Positions 1 to 7,537 of a DNA stretch of 64,000 bases are shown here, one piece after another. Under the pieces are notes generated by a model. It saw nothing but the letters and a program-made list of their open reading frames with translations. It did not search any database and was not told where the DNA came from. A program made the position numbers and the translations under genes. Origin of the DNA: Ornithinimicrobium cryptoxanthini (GTDB lineage: Bacteria > Actinomycetota > Actinomycetes > Actinomycetales > Dermatophilaceae); contig NZ_CP099490.1 of NCBI RefSeq assembly GCF_023923205.1, forward strand, positions 3,658,001 to 3,722,000. Reading direction: 5' to 3'. The first letter of the stretch is position 1. Every line of letters begins with the position of its first letter.

Positions 1-394
1 GGCCCACGGCATCATCGCCACGGCCGCTCGCGCACCGAAACCTTTGGCGCGCAAGACGATTGAGACAGTCGGCATTGACCGCCTCGATGCCCTGCACACC
101 AGCATCGACGCCGTCCGCCGCGGCGGCACCGTGTCGATCTCCGGGGTCTATGGCGGCAGCGCCGACCCGATGCCGATGCTGACGCTGTTCGACAAGGGCG
201 TGCAGATGCGGATGGGCCAGTGCCACGTGCGTCGCTGGACGCCCGAGCTGCACGACCTCGTGGCAGGCGCCGACGACGTGCTGGCTCTGGAGTCGTTGGC
301 CACGCATCGGGGGCCCCTGTCCGAGGCACCCGATGCCTATCGGATGTTTCGCGAGAAGTCCGACGGGTGCATCAAGGTCATCTTGCAGCCATGA
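1..394 (+). CDS. Zinc-dependent alcohol dehydrogenase, C-terminal part (5' end outside window)
   Basis: The reading frame is open from base 2 and ends at TGA 392-394, so only the last ~130 residues are present. The stretch with GGTVSISGVYGG, then LFDKGVQMRMGQ and a C-terminal tail is the end of the Rossmann domain and C-terminus of a medium-chain (MDR) zinc alcohol or formaldehyde dehydrogenase. The catalytic zinc ligands and the NAD-binding GxGxxG lie upstream and cannot be checked, so the substrate is unknown. The 3' end overlaps the convergent glycosyltransferase gene by 17 bp. Confidence 0.7.
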   Translation, partial: AHGIIATAARAPKPLARKTIETVGIDRLDALHTSIDAVRRGGTVSISGVYGGSADPMPMLTLFDKGVQMRMGQCHVRRWTPELHDLVAGADDVLALESLATHRGPLSEAPDAYRMFREKSDGCIKVILQP

Positions 395-1238
395 GCTCCG
401 CCGCGCCGCTCACCACGACGCACGTGCCGTCCTCGTGGAGGCGCACCAGGTTGGCATCGACCAGCTCGGTGAGCCACCGGACATCCGGCCAGCGACCCCA
501 TCGTTGGTGATAGAGGGTCGCGTTGGTGGCGGCCGACGCGAGGGTGACCTTATCTGGCATGGTGGTGGGCTGGTGTCGCTGGTATGCCGTGGCACCGGTC
601 ACCCGCACCACATCACCTCCGGCACCGATCACCGCTGTGGCCAGGTCGGTGTCGTGGCCCAGGCCGCTGACATAGTCGGTGCACAACCCACCGGCAGCGA
701 CGTAGTCCTCGCGGGTCATCGCGAAACAGGGGCTGGTGAACGCCGCGCCCTGGGCATAGACCTCCTCCACGCCCGGCGGCAGCAGCTGCGACTGGCCGCG
801 GACGTGCTCGGACAGCCTGGCGAGCTCATAGCCACCCGGTCCGGCAGGCGGCAACCGTCCGGTCTCGGCATACCACAGCACAGGGCGAGGGTGGCCACCC
901 CGCTGGACGCGTTCCGCGAACCGCGCGACGAGGTGCTGGTCCGGGATCGAGGTCGGCTCGATGAAGATGAGCAGCTCGGCGCCGGCGTCCAGTGCCGTGG
1001 TGACCCCGAGGTGGAGGGCGCGTGCCGTGGGGAGCTGCTGCTTGACGGTCGGCAGTCCGTCGATCAGCGTCTCCCACCTGTCACTGGTGATCGGCAGGCG
1101 ACCCTGGGTCACCGCGCGGTCCGCGAGGGCGATCACGACATGGAAGTCGGGCACGACGGCCCCGAGGGAGATCCCGCCGACCTGGTCTAGGAGCTCATCG
1201 TGCTCCCGGCGCACGGTGGTAATCAGGGCAGTCTTCAT
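378..1238 (-). CDS. Putative GT-A fold (family 2-like) glycosyltransferase
   Basis: 286 aa from the ATG at 1236-1238. An upstream in-frame extension is antisense to the whiB gene and is not used. The N-terminus (ALITTVRREHDEL) begins a GT-A nucleotide-sugar fold. A region around ELLIFIEPTSIPD sits where family 2 enzymes carry the DxD metal motif, here degenerate. The C-terminal half (CFAMTREDYVAAGG, then GHDTDLATAVIGAGG and YQRHQP) resembles the acceptor-side domain of family 2/7 enzymes. The start codon overlaps the whiB stop by 4 bp, so the two are translationally coupled. Sugar donor and acceptor are not predictable, and the weak DxD leaves catalytic competence open. Confidence 0.6.
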   Translation of the reverse strand: MKTALITTVRREHDELLDQVGGISLGAVVPDFHVVIALADRAVTQGRLPITSDRWETLIDGLPTVKQQLPTARALHLGVTTALDAGAELLIFIEPTSIPDQHLVARFAERVQRGGHPRPVLWYAETGRLPPAGPGGYELARLSEHVRGQSQLLPPGVEEVYAQGAAFTSPCFAMTREDYVAAGGLCTDYVSGLGHDTDLATAVIGAGGDVVRVTGATAYQRHQPTTMPDKVTLASAATNATLYHQRWGRWPDVRWLTELVDANLVRLHEDGTCVVVSGAAELMAAR

Positions 1239-1537
1239 CCCACGCTCCTCACGTCGGCAGCGCTGAGGATCTGCTCGCGCTCCTCCTCGGTCAGTCCTCC
1301 CCACACGCCATAGGGTTCGGGGACGCCGAGCGCGTGGGCCCGGCACTGCTCCATCACCGGGCACGCGTGGCAGAGGGCCGTGGCGCGCTCCTCGCGGGCG
1401 CGCTTGACCGCGCCACGCTCACCGTCGGGGTGGAAGAAGAGTTCCGGGCTGCGGGTGCGGCACAGTCCTTCGTGCTGCCAGTCCCACTGTGCGCTCACCG
1501 GATGAACTAATGAAGCCTCGTGCATGATCAAACCCAT
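1235..1537 (-). CDS. whiB: WhiB-family iron-sulfur transcriptional regulator, WhiB3/WblA type
   Basis: 100 aa if started at 1537; a GTG at 1498 would give a shorter form (VSAQWDWQ...) and cannot be excluded. Four cysteines at 26, 56, 59 and 65 have the C-x29-C-x2-C-x5-C spacing that holds the [4Fe-4S] cluster. GVWGG (77-81) is the turn motif ahead of the basic tail. The FFHPDGERG stretch and EPYGVWGGL match the WhiB3 (mycobacteria)/WblA (Streptomyces) subgroup, whose members bind RNA polymerase sigma region 4 and respond to redox or NO. The stop overlaps the glycosyltransferase start (ATGA). The subgroup assignment is from remembered family motifs, not a search. Confidence 0.9.
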   Translation of the reverse strand: MGLIMHEASLVHPVSAQWDWQHEGLCRTRSPELFFHPDGERGAVKRAREERATALCHACPVMEQCRAHALGVPEPYGVWGGLTEEEREQILSAADVRSVG

Positions 1538-1698
1538 CGTTCAGGCATGACCCCGTCTGGGATGCTCGGTCCGGACGGAATCAGGAGATCGAGCCCCACT
1601 GCTAGAGGCACCTTCAGTATGCCGCGAAGCGCCTCGACCGGCAAGTGCAGGTGTGTCGTGGTCGGGTCCGCTCAGCCTGTCGGGCCGTGCTGGCGGTC

Positions 1699-2427
1699 CT
1701 AGTTCGCGAGCTCCGGGCTGGCGACCCGGACCTCGTCGTGAGTGGCCGGCAGGCTCCCGTCCTCCACGATCTGCGCGGCGACGTCGCGCACCTTGGTGTT
1801 GCTCTCCTGCGAGTGACGGGCCAGCACGTTGAAGGCCTGGTCGAGAGTGAGGCCATAGCGCTGGATCAGCATGCCCTGCGCGACCCCGATCAGGTGCCGC
1901 GAGCGCAGCGCCTCGCGCAGGCCCGAGACCTCCCGGGAGATCCCGATCGCGCCGCCGGCATGGGCGGCAAACAGGTGGGCCTCGTCCAGGTCGTTGCGGG
2001 AGAACGCGTTGACCTGCGGCGCATAGAGGTTGAGGGCGCCCAGCAGCTCACCCTCGGCGCCGAGGAGCTGGACGCTGAGGACCGAGAGGATGCCGAGGTC
2101 GGCGACCCGAGCGGCCCACTCGGGCCAGCGATGGTCGGTCCGGGTGTCCCCGATGATGTGGGTCTCGTTCTCGACGGAGGTGTCATAGCAGGGTCCCTGC
2201 TGGAGGCTCTCTTGCAGCTCGTCAGCGCGCTGCACCAGCGGGCCGGTCGAGGCCCCGGGCTCGGCGGGAGACCGGGCGGTGCGCAGCGAGATGCCCGCCC
2301 ACTCACAGCCCGGCACGACCTGGACAGCCAGCTCCGCGATCCGCTCGAGCGTGAGGGGCTCATTCTTCTGCGCCAGCAGGTCTCGGCTGAGGTCGGCATA
2401 CACCTTGGCACGCTCGACCGGGTTCAT
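1699..2427 (-). CDS. GAF and ANTAR domain-containing transcription antitermination regulator
   Basis: 242 aa. A GAF sensor domain spans about residues 20-160 (GCEWAGISLR, GPCYDTSVEN, LGALNLYAP). A C-terminal ANTAR helix bundle covers about 168-224 (SRHLIGVAQGMLIQRYGLTLDQAF, with the typical AxGxLM-like turn and VLARHSQESNTKVRDVA). ANTAR proteins bind paired RNA hexaloops and prevent premature termination. GAF-ANTAR proteins of this size are common in actinobacteria and their ligands are mostly unknown. The gene stands alone, between whiB and a divergently transcribed amidohydrolase. Confidence 0.88.
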   Translation of the reverse strand: MNPVERAKVYADLSRDLLAQKNEPLTLERIAELAVQVVPGCEWAGISLRTARSPAEPGASTGPLVQRADELQESLQQGPCYDTSVENETHIIGDTRTDHRWPEWAARVADLGILSVLSVQLLGAEGELLGALNLYAPQVNAFSRNDLDEAHLFAAHAGGAIGISREVSGLREALRSRHLIGVAQGMLIQRYGLTLDQAFNVLARHSQESNTKVRDVAAQIVEDGSLPATHDEVRVASPELAN

Positions 2428-2655
2428 GGTGCCTCACTGGGATCGGGGACTGTGCGCTCAATGTTACGGCCTGCGGCTCGGACAACACGCAGCGCAAGCG
2501 CCAGGGTCGTGGTCAGCACAGTGGTGGACTGCCAGCACATTGATGGACGGTGGCCCCTCACCGAGTCCACCGTCCAGGGCCTAGCGTAAGAGGCCGCTTC
2601 GGGGGCCGCACGCTGTCAGCGCACCTTCTCCATACTCGCCCGAGGTTCTGCGAGT

Positions 2656-3873
2656 ATGCCGTGTGTGAAAGCACTCTCCGAGTCCCTGACCGCAGACCTC
2701 CACGAGCTCTATCGGCACCTGCACGCGCACCCGGAGCTGTCCATGCAGGAGACGGCCACGGCCGCCCTGATCGAGGAGCGGATGGCCGCGCTCGGCTATG
2801 CCACGTCACGCTGCGGTGGCACCGGGGTGGTGGCGGTGCTGTCGAACGGGGACGGGCCGGTCGTGGGACTGCGCGCCGACACGGATGCCCTGCCCGTCGC
2901 CGAGGACACCGGGCTGGACTACGCGTCGACGGTGCGCGGCACCCTGCCGGACGGCAGCGACGTGCCGGTGATGCATGCCTGCGGTCACGACACGCACATC
3001 ACCGCGGCCGTCGGCGCCGCGACCCTGCTCGCGGAGTCGCGGGACGACTGGTCAGGGACAGTCGTCCTCGTCTTCCAGCCCGGCGAGGAGACTGCCGCCG
3101 GGGCTGCGGCCATGCTCGCGGACGGGTTGTGGGACAAGACGCCACGACCGGAGGTGATGTATGCCCAGCACCTGTCCAACGACCTGGCCGGGACGGTGCA
3201 CCTGTCGACCGGTCCGGCCCTGGCGATGGCTGACTCGCTGGAGGTGCTGGTGCGCGGCGAGGGAGGTCACGGTTCCCGGCCCGAGGACGCCATCGACCCG
3301 GTCGTGCTCGCGGCCCACATGGTCGTGCGGCTGCAGAGCCTGGTGTCCCGCGAGGTCGCCGCCCAGGACGCAGCAGTCGTGACGGTCGCCACCTTCCACG
3401 CCGGGCTGAAGGAGAACATCATCCCCGCCGAGGCGGTCTTCACGATCAACGTCCGCTCCCTCGACCAGGGCGTCCGCGAGTTTGTGCTGGCCGGGATCCG
3501 CCGGATCATCGCGGCCGAGGCGATGGCGTCGGGCGCACCGGAGCCACAGGTCCGCGAGCTCTACACCTTCCCGCTCGTGCACAACGACCCGCAGGAGACG
3601 GCCCGGGTCACCGAGGTGCTCACCGGCGCCCTCGGGGCCGAGCGGGTCAGCTCGCGCCCGCCGCAGATGGGCAGCGAGGACTTCGGTGCCCTGCCCGACG
3701 CCATCGGCGTGCCCGGCGTCTACTGGTTCTTCGGCGGGACCCCTCAGGAGGTCATCGACGCCGATGCTCCCACGCCGGCCAACCACTCGCCGTTCTTCGC
3801 GCCCGTGCTCGAGCCCACGCTGACTACTGCCGTCGTGGCGGCATACGAGGTGCTGCGCAGCAGGCTGGGTTGA
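2656..3873 (+). CDS. M20D-family amidohydrolase (aminoacylase/hippurate hydrolase-like)
   Basis: 405 aa; a GTG at 2662 is an alternative start three residues in. It belongs to the zinc/manganese carboxypeptidase-aminoacylase family: RADTDALP (73-80), HACGHDTH (107-114, with metal ligands Cys109 and His111) and QPGEET (141-146, catalytic and metal Glu). A dimerisation domain insert follows (SLEVLVRGEGGHGSRPEDAIDP) and the last metal-site region is MGSEDFG. These enzymes hydrolyse N-acyl amino acids or related amides in the cytoplasm; the specific substrate cannot be read from sequence. No partner genes; the next gene starts 27 bp downstream. Confidence 0.88.
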   Translation: MPCVKALSESLTADLHELYRHLHAHPELSMQETATAALIEERMAALGYATSRCGGTGVVAVLSNGDGPVVGLRADTDALPVAEDTGLDYASTVRGTLPDGSDVPVMHACGHDTHITAAVGAATLLAESRDDWSGTVVLVFQPGEETAAGAAAMLADGLWDKTPRPEVMYAQHLSNDLAGTVHLSTGPALAMADSLEVLVRGEGGHGSRPEDAIDPVVLAAHMVVRLQSLVSREVAAQDAAVVTVATFHAGLKENIIPAEAVFTINVRSLDQGVREFVLAGIRRIIAAEAMASGAPEPQVRELYTFPLVHNDPQETARVTEVLTGALGAERVSSRPPQMGSEDFGALPDAIGVPGVYWFFGGTPQEVIDADAPTPANHSPFFAPVLEPTLTTAVVAAYEVLRSRLG

Positions 3874-3900
3874 CCACGGCGACGGGCGTAGCGTCGGCGC

Positions 3901-5001
3901 ATGGTCCACTCACTGACTCGGCGGGACGCGCGCCGCATCGCGGTGCGGGCTCAGCTGCTGGCCTCCCCGCGCCCGACCGACCTGCTGGCGGTGGCGCGCC
4001 AGCTCTCCGTCGTGCAGGTCGACCTGACCGCCGCGGTCGCGCCCAGCGCCGACCTGGTGTTCTGGAGCAGGCTCGGGTCGGCCTACTCCCCCGACGACCT
4101 TGACGACGTGGTGGCGGACCAGAGCCTCATCGAGTTCCAGGGGTTCCTGCGCCCGAGCGAGGACCTGGCGCTGTTCCGGGACCAGATGGTCCGGTGGCCG
4201 GGGCCTGGTGAGGTCGAGGGGTGGCGCCAGGACGTGGCCGAGTGGGTCGACGACAACGAGATCTGCCGCACCGACATCCTCGAGATGCTGCGTGCCGACG
4301 GTCCGCTGCCGGCGGCCGCGCTGCCGGACACCTGCGTGCGGCCCTGGCGCTCGAGCGGGTGGAACAACAACCGCAGCGTGCGGATGCTCGTCGAGCTGAT
4401 GGAGGCTCGTGGCGAGGTCGCGCTCGCGGGGCGCGAGGGTCGCGAGCGGTTGTGGGACCTGGCCGAGCGGGTCTATCCCGACGGGCCGACCGTGCCGACC
4501 CACGCTGCCATCAGGACGCGCCGCGAGCGACGGCTGCGCGCGCTGGGCATCGCCCGGGCACGCAGCACCCAGGTGCCGGGTGAGCCCAACGACGTGGGCG
4601 AGGTCGGCGAGGAGGCTGTGGTCGACGGGGTCCGGGGCACGTGGCGGGTCGACCCCGCTCAGCTTGGGGCGCCCTTCTCCGGCCGGACCGCGATCCTGTC
4701 GCCGCTGGATCGGCTGGTCTTTGACCGCAAGCGCATGGTGGAGCTCTTCGAGTTCGACTACCAGCTGGAGATGTACAAGCCTGCGGCCAAGCGGCGCTGG
4801 GGCTACTTCGCGCTGCCGGTCCTGCGCGGTGACCAGCTGGTCGGCAAGGTCGACGCCACCGCCGACCCCGTGGCGGGGCTGCTGCGCGTCGACGCCGTGC
4901 ATGACGACGTCGGCATGACCCGCACCGCCCAGGCCGAGGTCGACCACGAGGTCCGGGCTATGGCGCACTGGCTGGGCCTTCGGCTGCACCGTCCGGCCTG
5001 A
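3901..5001 (+). CDS. YcaQ/AlkX-like winged-helix DNA glycosylase (HTH_42)
   Basis: 366 aa, full length for the HTH_42 winged-helix family that includes E. coli YcaQ (crosslink repair glycosylase) and Streptomyces AZL-type self-resistance glycosylases. Visible landmarks are QVD at residues 39-41 (the Q-x-D catalytic motif described for the YcaQ branch), DNEICRTDILEML in the winged-helix region, and a C-terminal block FEFDYQLEMYKPAAKRRWGYFALPVLRGD that is highly characteristic. It probably excises alkylated or crosslinked bases. The stop lies inside an 18-bp repeat (4997-5014, again at 5019-5036). Function is inferred from the family and motif. Confidence 0.75.
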   Translation: MVHSLTRRDARRIAVRAQLLASPRPTDLLAVARQLSVVQVDLTAAVAPSADLVFWSRLGSAYSPDDLDDVVADQSLIEFQGFLRPSEDLALFRDQMVRWPGPGEVEGWRQDVAEWVDDNEICRTDILEMLRADGPLPAAALPDTCVRPWRSSGWNNNRSVRMLVELMEARGEVALAGREGRERLWDLAERVYPDGPTVPTHAAIRTRRERRLRALGIARARSTQVPGEPNDVGEVGEEAVVDGVRGTWRVDPAQLGAPFSGRTAILSPLDRLVFDRKRMVELFEFDYQLEMYKPAAKRRWGYFALPVLRGDQLVGKVDATADPVAGLLRVDAVHDDVGMTRTAQAEVDHEVRAMAHWLGLRLHRPA

Positions 5002-5036
5002 CCGGCGCCACCCTCCGTCCTGACCGGCGCCACCCT
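4997..5036. repeat. 18-bp tandem duplication at the 3' end of the YcaQ-like gene
   Basis: CCTGACCGGCGCCACCCT occurs at 4997-5014 and again at 5019-5036 (period 22 bp). The first copy contains the stop codon of the glycosylase gene and the second lies in the fdxA leader. It looks like a replication-slippage duplication. Confidence 0.8.
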
Positions 5037-5080
5037 TGTTTCCACGAGATGCATCGTGAATACTGGAGGGAGTCCCCGAA

Positions 5081-5085
5081 GGAGG
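5081..5085 (+). promoter_or_regulatory. Ribosome binding site deciding the fdxA start
   Basis: GGAGG at 5081-5085 sits 6 bases before the GTG at 5092, which fixes the ferredoxin start there rather than at an upstream in-frame ATG (5056). Confidence 0.8.
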
Positions 5086-5091
5086 TATGTC

Positions 5092-5436
5092 GTGACTTAT
5101 GTGATCGCCCAGCCGTGCATCGACATCGTCGACCGGGCCTGCGTCGACGAGTGCCCGGTCGACTGCATCTATGAGGGCGAGCGCGCCCTCTATATCCACC
5201 CGGACGAGTGCGTCGACTGCGGTGCCTGCGAGCCGGTGTGCCCGGTCGAGGCGATCTACTACGAGGACGACCTGGCCACCGAGCACATTCCCTATCTGCA
5301 GGACAACGCGGACTTCTTCTTCGACACCCTGCCCGGGCGCGATGAGCCCCTCGGCTCGCCGGGTGGTGCCGCCAAGATGGGCGCCCTCGGGGCCGACACC
5401 CCACTCGTGGCCGCGAACCCGCCACAAGGTGAGTGA
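5092..5436 (+). CDS. fdxA: 7Fe (3Fe-4S/4Fe-4S) ferredoxin
   Basis: 114 aa from GTG 5092 (VTYVIAQPC). The N-terminal cysteines (C9, C17, C21, C25) and the [12 protein letters not shown] motif (40-51) are those of the FdxA class of seven-iron ferredoxins, where one cluster is 3Fe-4S and the other 4Fe-4S. The acidic C-terminal extension is usual for actinobacterial FdxA. It acts as a soluble low-potential electron carrier in the cytoplasm. It ends 7 bp before the convergent SufR-like regulator gene, itself a probable Fe-S protein. Confidence 0.95.
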   Translation: MTYVIAQPCIDIVDRACVDECPVDCIYEGERALYIHPDECVDCGACEPVCPVEAIYYEDDLATEHIPYLQDNADFFFDTLPGRDEPLGSPGGAAKMGALGADTPLVAANPPQGE

Positions 5437-5443
5437 GCCAGAC

Positions 5444-6154
5444 CTAGGTGACGTCCTGCGCTGAGAGGTGCGCGACACAGAGCGTGGGCGTGACGAACGG
5501 CACGAGCTGGTCCACGGTTCCCGGGGCCCCCGCCGCCTCCAGGACACCTTCCATCAGCCCCAGGTGTACACCGCACGGCACAGCCTGGTCGGAACGGGCG
5601 ATCGACAGGAACGGACAGTTGTGGACCCGCACAGTGGCGCCATCCGGAGCTGACTGGAGCTCGGGAGCGAACCCGGCGTCATCGAGCACCCGCGTCAGCT
5701 CGTCCAGCGCGGCGTCCCAGCCTGACGGGGCGTCGGCGCCCTGACCCTGCACGTCGCTGCGTGAAGCAGCCTGCCTGCGAGCCCAGACCCGCCCCGCCTC
5801 CTGGGCGACCACCCCTGGCTCCGCGCTCGTGCTGTCCACCAGGTCGGTCAGCACCGCGGCGATCAGCTCGTAGTTGTCCCGCCCGGCGCCTTCTCGGTCA
5901 CGCCTCGCGACGAAGGTCAGCGGCGGGCGGCCCGGGCCCGACGACACGCCGCGCTGACGCTCCACCAGCCCGTCGTCGAGCAGACGACCGAGGTGGAACC
6001 GCACAGTGTTCTCGTGGATGCCAGTGGCCTCTGCCAGCGCCCGGATGCCCAGCCCTCGCGGTGCCGCGGTGATCGCCGCCAACAGGTCCGCACGGCGCTC
6101 CCCCGCACGTCGCGCAGCGGACTCACCCGGTTCCCGGGCCGACACCCTCGACAT
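5444..6154 (-). CDS. SufR-like winged-helix regulator with C-terminal cysteines
   Basis: 236 aa from the ATG at 6152-6154, chosen because GTGGA lies 7-8 bases upstream; an ATG at 6160 is two codons further out. An N-terminal winged helix (LLAAITAAPRGLGIRALAEA, then HENTVRFHLGRLLDDGLVE) is followed by an RGVSSGPGRPP linker. The C-terminal domain has NCPF, PCGVH and LCVAH cysteine motifs resembling the Fe-S cluster site of SufR/YfhP-type repressors. It is convergent with fdxA. A role in sensing iron-sulfur or redox status is inference; targets are unknown. Confidence 0.72.
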   Translation of the reverse strand: MSRVSAREPGESAARRAGERRADLLAAITAAPRGLGIRALAEATGIHENTVRFHLGRLLDDGLVERQRGVSSGPGRPPLTFVARRDREGAGRDNYELIAAVLTDLVDSTSAEPGVVAQEAGRVWARRQAASRSDVQGQGADAPSGWDAALDELTRVLDDAGFAPELQSAPDGATVRVHNCPFLSIARSDQAVPCGVHLGLMEGVLEAAGAPGTVDQLVPFVTPTLCVAHLSAQDVT

Positions 6155-6246
6155 CGTCATTTCCACAGGATACGCGGTGGAAACGCCCCCCTCTCCGGGG
6201 CGGCTGCGGCGGGTCGGGATTGAACCGGCGCAGCGACAGGACCAAC

Positions 6247-6296
6247 TGCATGCATCCTTCACGTTCATCCGGCACAGCACGTGAAGGATGCGTGCA
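6247..6296. repeat. 18-bp inverted repeat between divergent genes
   Basis: Arms 6247-6264 and 6279-6296 (right arm ACGTGAAGGATGCGTGCA) pair with a single mismatch around a 14-base loop. It lies in the 215-bp gap between the SufR-like gene (leftward) and the yccF-like gene (rightward). It has no T-run and is not at a gene end, so an operator dyad is more likely than a terminator. Confidence 0.7.
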
Positions 6297-6369
6297 ACTG
6301 GACGGCACAACTGGGCGTTGGGTGGTCCGCGCGTTCTCGACATCGCGCCACGGTGGCTACCGTGGACCC

Positions 6370-6789
6370 ATGCGGACTCTGGGGAACCTCCTGTGGTTGG
6401 TGCTGGCCGGCTGGTGGCTTGCGCTGCTCTATGCCCTGGCAGGCCTGATCGCCTTCGTGCTGATCATCACCATCCCGTTCGGGATCGCCTCGTTCCGGCT
6501 GGCCAACTATGTGCTCTGGCCGTTCGGTCGGCGCACCGAGTTCCGGCGCGACGCCGGCGTGTGGTCGATCATCGGCAACGTGCTGTGGATCCTGGTGCTC
6601 GGGTGGGAGCTGGCGATCGCGCACCTGATCGCCGGACTGCTGCTCTGCATCACGATCATCGGCATCCCCTTCGGCATCGCCTGCTGGAAGATGGTGCCGC
6701 TGGCGCTGCTGCCGCTCGGCCAGCACATCGTCCCGGTCCAGGACGCCGGGCAGGACCCGTTCGCCGCTGCGCCGGGGCGCACCCACTGA
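6370..6789 (+). CDS. YccF domain inner-membrane protein
   Basis: 139 aa from ATG 6370. It has two repeats of a YccF unit, each a pair of hydrophobic helices ending in a conserved turn: IITIPFGIASF (about residues 37-47) and ITIIGIPFGIACW (about 96-108). Four membrane segments are predicted by eye, followed by a short cytoplasmic tail. The biochemical role of YccF proteins is not established. It is the first gene of a run of same-strand genes; the sigma factor begins 5 bp after its stop (TGATGCCATG), so the two are probably co-translated. Confidence 0.85.
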   Translation: MRTLGNLLWLVLAGWWLALLYALAGLIAFVLIITIPFGIASFRLANYVLWPFGRRTEFRRDAGVWSIIGNVLWILVLGWELAIAHLIAGLLLCITIIGIPFGIACWKMVPLALLPLGQHIVPVQDAGQDPFAAAPGRTH

Positions 6790-6793
6790 TGCC

Positions 6794-7537
6794 ATGTCTG
6801 AGCATCTGAAGGAACTCGTGCGGGCCCTGCACGCCAGCGACGGCACCGCTGCCCGAAGTCTCCTGCGAGAGATCCCCGCCACCGACGACGACTCGCTCCA
6901 GGAGCTGGCGCTGGCCGCCGCGAACGGGTCTGAGCTGGGGACCACGCTGCTCGTCGAGCGGTTGGACGAGTCCGGGATCCTCCACCGGTTTGCGCGCGGT
7001 GCGCTCTTCGATGAGAGTGCCATCGACGACGTGGTGCAGGACAGCCTGATCTCGGTCGCAACCGGCATCAGCAGTTTCAGGGGCACCGCAAAGGTCACCA
7101 GCTGGGTGCACCGGATCGTGCGCAACCGGGTCGTGGACCACCTGCGCCGGCAACGCGCGACCGCTCCCCTCCCGGAGGACGACCTCGGACCCGGCCAGCG
7201 GATCAGCTCGCTGATCGCCACGCGAGCCACCGTGCAGGACGCGCTCGCCGCGCTGCCCGAGCTCTATCGCCAGCCGGTGACGATGCGGGACCTGGAGGGC
7301 CGGCCCTATGTCGAGATCGCCGAACGGCTGGACCGGAGCCTGGGGACGGTGAAGTCGCAGGTCTCGCGCGGGCGCGCCCTGGTCGCCGTGTCTCTGCGCG
7401 ACCTCCGCCCCGGGCAGGCGGGCGCGGCCGGGACCTCACCCCGCGACACGAGGAACTCACCCAGCACCCTGAACTCAGCCAGCACCCCCGCGGACTCCTC
7501 AGCCTCCACCGCCGACCCGTCAGGTGCAGCCTCATGA
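6794..7537 (+). CDS. ECF-type RNA polymerase sigma factor with Ser/Thr-rich tail
   Basis: 247 aa. Sigma region 2 is visible (IDDVVQDSLISVATGISSFRG, then VTSWVHRIVRNRVVDHLRR). Sigma region 4 follows (ALAALPELYRQPVTMRDLEGRPYVEIAERL, then GTVKSQVSRGRALV). A ~50-residue N-terminal extension precedes region 2. After region 4 comes a ~45-residue tail dominated by Ser, Thr, Pro and Ala, unlike a standard ECF end. No anti-sigma gene is adjacent; instead the stop overlaps the start of a Ser/Thr kinase gene (ATGA at 7534). Control by phosphorylation rather than by an anti-sigma factor is an inference from this layout. Confidence 0.88.
   Translation: MSEHLKELVRALHASDGTAARSLLREIPATDDDSLQELALAAANGSELGTTLLVERLDESGILHRFARGALFDESAIDDVVQDSLISVATGISSFRGTAKVTSWVHRIVRNRVVDHLRRQRATAPLPEDDLGPGQRISSLIATRATVQDALAALPELYRQPVTMRDLEGRPYVEIAERLDRSLGTVKSQVSRGRALVAVSLRDLRPGQAGAAGTSPRDTRNSPSTLNSASTPADSSASTADPSGAAS

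Noticed and set aside
3910..5547. 545-codon open frame on the minus strand opposite the YcaQ-like gene and fdxA
   Set aside because: It is antisense to two genes with clear family motifs, has a Pro/Arg/His composition typical of the complementary frame in high-GC DNA and no domain.
6203..6240. tRNA-like 3' half (GGTTCAATCC on the minus strand)
   Set aside because: The T-arm does not pair over five bases and no anticodon or acceptor stem can be built.
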